Of a stretch of 64,000 bases of DNA, positions 58,143 through 64,000 are shown one piece after another. Numbering within the stretch: the first letter of the stretch is position 1; the number at the start of each line of letters is the position of its first letter. The stretch comes from Lepas anatifera (taxonomy: Eukaryota > Arthropoda > Thecostraca > Lepadidae): positions 1 to 64,000 of the forward strand of contig JAOTON010001919.1 of NCBI GenBank assembly GCA_034440635.1. Direction: 5' to 3'. The notes beneath the pieces are model-generated. The model was given only the letters and a program-made list of their open reading frames with translations. It was not told where the DNA came from and ran no database searches. Both the position numbers and the translations under genes were made by a program.

Positions 58143-58303
58143 CACCTTACCGAGCTACGACACCCACCTTACCGAGCTACGGCACCCACCTTACTGAGCC
58201 ACGGCACGCACCTTACCGAGCTACGGCATCCACCTTACCGAGCTACGGCACCCACCTTACCGAACCACGGCACCCACCTTACCGAGCCACGGCACCCACC
58301 TTA
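58143..58303. repeat. 22-bp minisatellite, right part (about 7 units)
   Basis: Continues the array of 50681-51093 in the same orientation and phase once the 11-bp duplication CACCTTACCGA is counted. It has more variants than the left part (CGACACCC, TTACTGAG, GGCACGCA). It stops at CACCTTA, where 3'UTR sequence of LINE G begins without its tail. Confidence 0.93.
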
Positions 58304-58346
58304 AATATGTAATTAAAAATAGAGAACCACAGTTTGAAATCACACC

Positions 58347-61300
58347 CTAGGTCGGCGAGTAAATAACATTAAAATCGACGATCCTTAGATACGATATAAT
58401 ACTTGATAACTCAACGGTCGGAAACTCTCCCAGAAGAGACTCCAAGGAGGGTGACCCTCCCAAGTGCCTAACCCGCTCAATCTCATAATCACAGCAGTCA
58501 ACAAGAACATGCTTCACACTCAGTGAGTCATCACAGCGCAGACAGAGCGGCGGATCCTCTCTAGTCAAGCGGAAAGAGTGCGTAGCGTGGGTAAGGCCAA
58601 TGCGCAACCTCGACAAAACAACTTCCTCTTTTCTGGATCCAGCACTGCTAGGCCATTTCCCTAGTTTGAGTTTCACACTTCTCAACTTTGCTCCCCTGGG
58701 ATCCTCTTCCCATCGCCGCTGCCAGCTACTCATTACAAACTTCTTAACAGGAGCATACAGGTCAAAGAATGGAATATGAAGGCCAGGGGGAACATCACGT
58801 TCTACTGCGGCCTTTGCAGCCGAATCGGCCCGTTCATTGCCGCTGATGCCACAAAGGCTTGGGATCCACACAATCTCGACATTTTTCCCCTTTTCCTTTA
58901 GACCGTGCAGCTTCTGTCTAATGAGGACCAAGAGAAATGATGACGATGCGTTATAAAAATAAAAAGACTTCAAAGCCTGTAGAGAGGACAGTAAATCCGT
59001 AAAAACGACAAACTGTCTCGCCCTCGATCTAGACACCTGGTCCAAACACCGAAAAATCGCGAACAGCTCAGAGGTAAAAACAGATGCCTCGCACGGCAAG
59101 CTAAAACCTCTCTCGACACCTTCACCAACAAATGCACAACCCGTGCCACTGTCACATTTCGAGCCATCGGTGTAAAAGCCAACGTGATTTTCAAAATATT
59201 CAGAGCAAAAATCCATAAATAGCTGGCGCATCGCTTCAGGAGGCATATGCTTGCATTGTTCAAGTAAGTGCGTATTTGTGTTCACTTCCGACACAATCCA
59301 CGGTTCAAGAGAAGATACGTCATAAGATTCAACAAGGTCTGTATCAATACCAGCCTCTGTCAGCCAAGCCCGGACCCTTACCCCCGGATGGCGGGCTGAA
59401 GCACGCGAGCCATTATCGATTCGACGGAGGTGGGCGTCACCAAAAAGGTTTGACATGTGGGGTGTTGTGCTGACTGTTTAATTTTTATTGCATAACGCAT
59501 AGCGATCATTCTTCGGCGGATTTCAAGCGGCATTTCATCAGCGTCGACCAGCATACTGATTACTGGAGATGTACGAAACGCCCCAGTAATTATTCTTATC
59601 GCTTGGTGGTGAACAACATCGAGCATCTGTTTGGCCGACTGAGAAGCAGCTTCATAGACAACACACCCGTATTCAATCTTGGAGCGGACGAGCGCCCTGT
59701 ATAGCATGATAAGCATTTTTCTGTCAGCGCCATACCTCATTTTCGTCAACACCTTGAAAATATTCAATGAATCGAAACACTTCTTACGCAGTTCTTTTAT
59801 ATGCGGTACATGTGTCAGCTTTTTGTCCAGCGTTATTCCAAGGAATCTGGTTTCACCTACAACTTCAATCTGATTACCGTAGATAAAGAGTGTCGGGTCT
59901 TCACAATCGCTGCGTCTGTTACAAAAATGCATACATTTGGTTTTGGTACTTGAGAAATTCAGACCGTTGCGTGTGCTCCACTGCTGCAGGCGGTCGAGGC
60001 CGAGTTGAAGCCGCCTCTGCGCAGCAGCAGTAGTGGATGCCGTCACCCACATAGTAAAATCATCAACAAAAAGTGCGTGCTTTATACCGGTCGGGAGATC
60101 GTTTGCAATATCATTAATCATGATTGCAAAGAGAGCTATGGAGCTCACAGAACCTTGCGCTATGCCGTTCCGTTGTTCATACCGGTTCGACAAAGAAGAG
60201 TTTACACGAAACCGAAAATATCTATTTTTCAAAAAGTTTGAAACAAACCAACCCATGTGTCCTCGAACGCCAAGTCCGAAAAGCTTCTGTAGAATACTAT
60301 GCCGCCATGTACAATCGTACGCACGCTCCACGTCAAAGAACACAGCTATAGTGTGGGCCTTCCGTAAAAACCCCTCCCGCACAGAAGCATCGAGTCGCAC
60401 AAGGTGGTCGACTGTGGGGCGGCCCTGGCGGAAACCACACTGACTAGTACAAAGCAGCTGATTTGACTCCAAGTACCACACCAGACGCGTGTTTACCATT
60501 TTTCGAACAATTTGCCTACACACGAAGTTAACAAGATTGGACGGAAGTCGTTAGGGGACAGGCCAGACTTGCCAGGCTTCAGAATAGGTATAATATGTGC
60601 TTCACGCCATTGGTCCGGAAAATCATTATTTCTCCACATATTATTAAACATATTCAACAGGGATACAAGAGATGGGTCTGGTAAGTGAGAGAGCATGGTG
60701 TTTGAAATGTTCTCCGGGCCGGGTGACACCGGTCTGACCTTAAAAAAGGTCAGCTCTGAGTTCGGGCATAGAAAAAGGCTCATTATACGTGGCAGTATTG
60801 CTTTGGCCAAAGTCGACGGGCTTTCGTTCGGCCACCTCTCTTGTTCGTGAGAAAGTTGTGTTTTCCATAGTGCTATTGCAGCACTCAAAAATGACTTCGC
60901 CATACACTCGGCCACCTCCTGGGGCTCTGTTATTTTAGTCCCGTTCACATCCAGCACTGGTGCGGTCGGAGGACAGCTCTTCCCCTGCACACTCCTAATA
61001 AGCATCCACACTTGTGTCGAAGGCGTAAAACGATTGACACAGCATATATAAGACACCCACCACCTCCTCTTTGCATCAAGGACCACGCGACGTGCAAATG
61101 CTCGCGCGCGTTTTAAATTTACGTGATTCGCCGCCGTGGAACGTCTATTAAATACACGAAAAGCCCGTTTCCTTTTTAAAATCGCGGTTTTACATTCGTG
61201 GGACCACCAAGGCACTGGGACGTGCTTTGGCTGACCACGTGTCGTAGGTATAAACTGTTTCGCGGCAGTGAGGATCATCTTATTAAAATTTGCAATAGCT

Positions 61301-62068
61301 TGGGTAGCCGAGGCATCCGGAGGAGGCTCCACCATGCCGCACGCAGCCCCAAAGCCCACCCAATCCGCACGCCCGTGATTCCACCGGTTACGGCGAGGTC
61401 CCGCCACGTGCGGACCGGCCGGGGATAAAAGGATGGGGAAATGGTCACTTCCGTGGGGATCGTCAAGGGTGTTCCATTGGAACTGGGTGAAAAGAGACGG
61501 AGAGCAAACTGAAAGATCAATAGAGGAAAGGGATCCAGAAGGCAGAGTAATGTGGGTGGAGTGACCTGTGTTGAGGAGACAGAGGGAGTTAAGGTTGAGG
61601 AAGCGCTCAGCCGTGCGACCTCTGGGGCACGCGCGGCCGGTAGGTGCCCCCAAGCTAGGTTATGAGCGTTAAAATCCCCAAGTAAAAGAAAGGGAGTAGG
61701 CAATTGGTCGACTAAGTAATTAAGATCGTTTAAATTCATATTGCCACCCGGTGGGAGATAAAGTGAAAAACTGTCAATTTAGTAAAACCAAGGTCTACCC
61801 GGGCAGCTACCGCCTGCAGCACCGTCATTAAAGGAACATGGTAGCAAGGAGTTGCATGGTGCACCGCAACCATGACCCCTCCGTATGCTATCGTATTACT
61901 AAAAATATCTTTTCTAAAACTCTGATAATTTCGAATATTTAAAACGGCTCCAAGGGACAACTTTGTGTCTTGGAGGCATAAAACGGAAGGGGTGTGATCA
62001 GATAAAATCCGCTGCAGGTCAATAAAATTCGCACGAAGGCCTCGACAGTTCCACTGTGAAAAGGTCAT
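58347..62068 (-). pseudogene. LINE G ORF2: endonuclease-RT-RNase H
   Basis: ATG at 62068 directly follows the gag stop. MTFSQWNCRGLRANFIDL starts the endonuclease. A frameshift near 61740 is followed by 61739-61653 and 61653-60493, including THITLPSGSLSSIDLS, GSDHFPI, VPVPWWSHEC, the basic linker and RPILLTSCVGKLFEK. Another break at ~60500-60523 precedes the RT core (60523-59378): CGFRQGRPTVDHL, FFDVERAYDCTWRH, FVDDFTMW. After ~59400 come RNase H FYTDGSKCDSGTG, SELFAIF, FTDLLSS, WIPSLCGISGNERAD (the usual PSH His is changed to Leu), CLRCDDSLSVKHVLVDC and NVIYSPT-stop. Damaged but young. Confidence 0.9.
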
Positions 62069-63772
62069 TTAATATAAGGAAACGGGCTTATTAAAAAGGT
62101 GGACAACTTGAACTAACAGGTTACTGACCTTAACCTTTCCACGGGGGTCCGGAACCCCCGTATGCGCCTCTGGATGGTCCCACGTTGGAACCGCCGAGCC
62201 TGTTGCGGACCGGTCCGCGGCCTCGTCCGCTTTCGGTTGAGTTACCGCGGGCACGTGAGGTCTGGGGCTGACCCAGAGGGCTGACCTGGCTGGTCGCTTC
62301 GTCGGAGACCTACTCCGCGGCACGTCCTCAAAATTTTTGCGCATTGCTGCGACAGTGGAGGATGAGTTCTGGGTGGGAGGTTGTGTGTGCAGCGTCTCAA
62401 CACCCGGTTTGTGTGGCGGCTGCAGCTCTGAGTCGGCGCCGCCGTCAGGTGGGATGACAGGGGACCGCGGGCGACGGCCCCCCGCGGGAGAGGCTCTGCC
62501 CCCTCGTCCAACCACCATCCACCCCTCTGAATCCGGCGGGGGTCCGCCGGGAGATGCACCAGGCACTGGTGAAGAGTCACCAGCGCCAGGAGCCGGCCGG
62601 TGCCTAGGGTCGGGGACAGACCCCCTTCCCTTCCCTTCGACTGGAGCCGAAGGAGGAGAGGTAGAAGCGGAGGCGACGATCCGCTCCCCGCCCCCCACTG
62701 AGGGGGCGCGCGGAGGAGGTGCCGCCGTCGGCTCCAGAGCCGGGGCGGCGGGCTGGCGTGAAAACACCAGCCCCATCCTCCCTGCCAGGCGGACGAAGTC
62801 CGCCACGGTTAGGGAGCGGATGACCTCCTCCGCGGTCATCCTTGGGGGGCCCGCTACCCCCGCAGCCACTGTCTGGGCATAACCCTTTTTGGGATGGGAG
62901 GCTTCATAACATTCCCGAGCCTCACGGAAGCTGATTTGTTTTGTTGTCTTAATGGTAATTATTTCTTTTTCACGGATAAACTCCGGACATAAACGGTCAG
63001 TTACCTCGTGGCAGCCATTACAATTTGCACATTTCAATGCTTGAGCGTCGCAGTCAGTGGTACTATGGATGTCTGATGCGCACTTTCCACACACCCGCTT
63101 GCCCTTGCAGGTGCGGGCAGTATGACCATACTTCTGGCACAAGAAGCACCGCATAGGTGACGGTACATAAGGCCTGACGCCAACCCGCGAGAAGCCCACA
63201 TAGATATGATCAGGCAGTTCTGTCGTGTCAAAAGTTAGAATGACCGTGTCAGTATCCAACATCACCTCCCCGCTCCTCCTCCGAACCTCCATCACTCCAA
63301 CTTCCTCTAAGCCTTCAAGGATCTCATCCTCCGAAAGTTCTCTAAGCTCTAGGCTACTGACTACTCCTTTCCTAAAGTTCTTCGTCGGATGGGCCTCTAC
63401 CGAAATGGCGATTTTGTACGTCTTTTTGAAACCAGATTCCTTCCTTGTGAACTTAAGCTCCGACACTGAAAGTGCTCGCTCGGCGTCCTCTGTCTTTGCA
63501 AATTCGACCTCTAATGCTCCATCGCGTAACTTCTCGCACCTAACAACCCTACCAATATGGTCAAGGGCCTCCCTTCGCTTGAAGGGCGACAGAACCGCAA
63601 GAGATGCATCTTGTTCCCGCATTACCAAAACACGAGGACATGAGGGCTGAATGATCGGTTTTTGCGAACCAGGTGTCAGTGTTCGCTCGGTCCCTTCCCC
63701 TCTAGGGGGCTGGGAGGTGTCTTCCTCCTGTGGAAGGTAAGGAATGGGATTTATGGGGTTTGTGGTGTCCAT
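62069..63772 (-). CDS. LINE G gag-like ORF1, intact 567 codons
   Basis: Complete ORF1 from MDTTNPINPIPYLPQEEDTS to VSLY-stop. Residues ~45-200 hold an RRM-like region (LSPFKRREALDHIG, LEVEFAKTEDAERALS). Residues ~205-265 hold three CCHC knuckles (CFLCQKYGHTARTC, CGKCASDIHSTTDC, CANCNGCHEVTDRLC). KEIITIKTTKQISFREAREC and MTAEEVIRSLTVADFVRLAGRMG follow, then a long Pro/Gly region, GWMVVGRGG and STVAAMRKNFEDVPRSRSPTKRPA. It would coat element RNA in a ribonucleoprotein (family role). The TAA stop is followed at once by the ORF2 ATG, suggesting coupled re-initiation. Confidence 0.9.
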   Translation of the reverse strand: MDTTNPINPIPYLPQEEDTSQPPRGEGTERTLTPGSQKPIIQPSCPRVLVMREQDASLAVLSPFKRREALDHIGRVVRCEKLRDGALEVEFAKTEDAERALSVSELKFTRKESGFKKTYKIAISVEAHPTKNFRKGVVSSLELRELSEDEILEGLEEVGVMEVRRRSGEVMLDTDTVILTFDTTELPDHIYVGFSRVGVRPYVPSPMRCFLCQKYGHTARTCKGKRVCGKCASDIHSTTDCDAQALKCANCNGCHEVTDRLCPEFIREKEIITIKTTKQISFREARECYEASHPKKGYAQTVAAGVAGPPRMTAEEVIRSLTVADFVRLAGRMGLVFSRQPAAPALEPTAAPPPRAPSVGGGERIVASASTSPPSAPVEGKGRGSVPDPRHRPAPGAGDSSPVPGASPGGPPPDSEGWMVVGRGGRASPAGGRRPRSPVIPPDGGADSELQPPHKPGVETLHTQPPTQNSSSTVAAMRKNFEDVPRSRSPTKRPARSALWVSPRPHVPAVTQPKADEAADRSATGSAVPTWDHPEAHTGVPDPRGKVKVSNLLVQVVHLFNKPVSLY

Positions 63773-64000
63773 GGAAGTATGATTGATTTCAGCCAGCCAC
63801 GTGCGCCCCCCTTCCGACGAGGGTGCTACGAGGCGAGACGACGCACGGGCTGGCTATACGGGGGAAACGCCGCCGTTACAGAGGGGGAGAGAGACTCACC
63901 AAGCCCCCACTGCCCCGACGACGGTCCCCCTTGCACCTAGCCTAGACGACCCCGGGCGGGGCATGGACACCCCTCCCTCCCCGGGCGAAGTCGGGACCTC
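63773..64000 (-). other. 5'UTR of LINE G (partial)
   Basis: Matches the gag-proximal 230 bp of the B, I and P 5'UTRs (CCAGCCACGTGCGCCCCCC onward). Continues beyond the window. Confidence 0.8.

Larger units (their letters stand above)
58304..64000 (-). mobile_element. LINE G, lacking its 3' terminus, cut by the window end
   Basis: Minus-strand LINE with RNase H, RT, endonuclease, a complete gag and the start of the 5'UTR. Compared with I, the last ~140 bp of 3'UTR (hairpin and tail) are missing: homology starts at ATGTAATTAAAAATAG directly beside the minisatellite. It is the best-preserved gag copy in the window. Confidence 0.88.

Overview
This is invertebrate animal DNA: there are spliced exons, no operons, and about 85% of the window is transposable elements. 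The only host gene I can support is two adjacent minus-strand exons (49212-49410 and 50121-50350) of cytosolic non-specific dipeptidase (CNDP2, peptidase family M20). I cannot name the species. The mix of RNase H-bearing I/R1-group LINEs, a Tx1/L1-like LINE and hAT/TTAA-type elements would fit an arthropod or another (possibly aquatic) invertebrate; that is inference only.

Layout, left to right. 1-19163 is a train of minus-strand LINEs in the same orientation: L0 (1-861, cut by the window edge), A (862-5240, 5'-truncated), B (5241-14374, carrying nested LINE C at 6177-8297 and a 1.2 kb TTAA-flanked element at 10057-11253), fragment X (14375-14837) and E (14838-19163, 5'-truncated). 19164-25565 is repeat country: degenerate short tandem repeats, a 3.2 kb hAT-like element (19898-23107) full of them, a tRNA-like SINE head, and one arm of a large inverted duplication. 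25578-42499 is one plus-strand LINE, P, bounded by a perfect 12-bp target duplication and broken open by two minus-strand LINEs, M (27421-32928) and the Tx1/L1-like T (33523-37955). 42512-44560 holds the other inverted arm, which contains a 450-bp TTAA element. 44560-47411 is largely featureless apart from a 147-bp MITE. 47412-50350 is the CNDP2 fragment with a 48-bp minisatellite. 50681-58303 is a 22-bp minisatellite split by a two-LINE composite (H, 51094-55503, and I, 55504-58142). 58304-64000 is LINE G, cut by the window end.

The LINEs share one plan: long 5'UTR, a gag-like ORF1 with a helical/RRM-like N-terminal part and three CCHC knuckles, then ORF2 with EEP endonuclease, reverse transcriptase (FVDD), RNase H and a C-terminal CCHC-like finger, a 3' hairpin (GGGCGC...GCGCCC), and a trinucleotide tail. 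Two tail classes occur, (GAT)n and (ATC)n. Most copies are broken, but C has an open 642-codon partial ORF2 and G an open 567-codon gag, so activity was recent.

The most unusual item is the 48-bp minisatellite next to the CNDP2 exon. Its repeat unit is 24 bp of exon end plus 24 bp of intron start, so the exon's 5' splice site has been tandemly copied to 38 units (1824 bp). A second minisatellite in the neighbouring intron carries the same donor-like core. Other informative structures are the LINE-LINE composite flanked by one target duplication, a gag-plus-RNase H deletion LINE, and a TTAA element whose empty site survives in the opposite arm of the inverted duplication.
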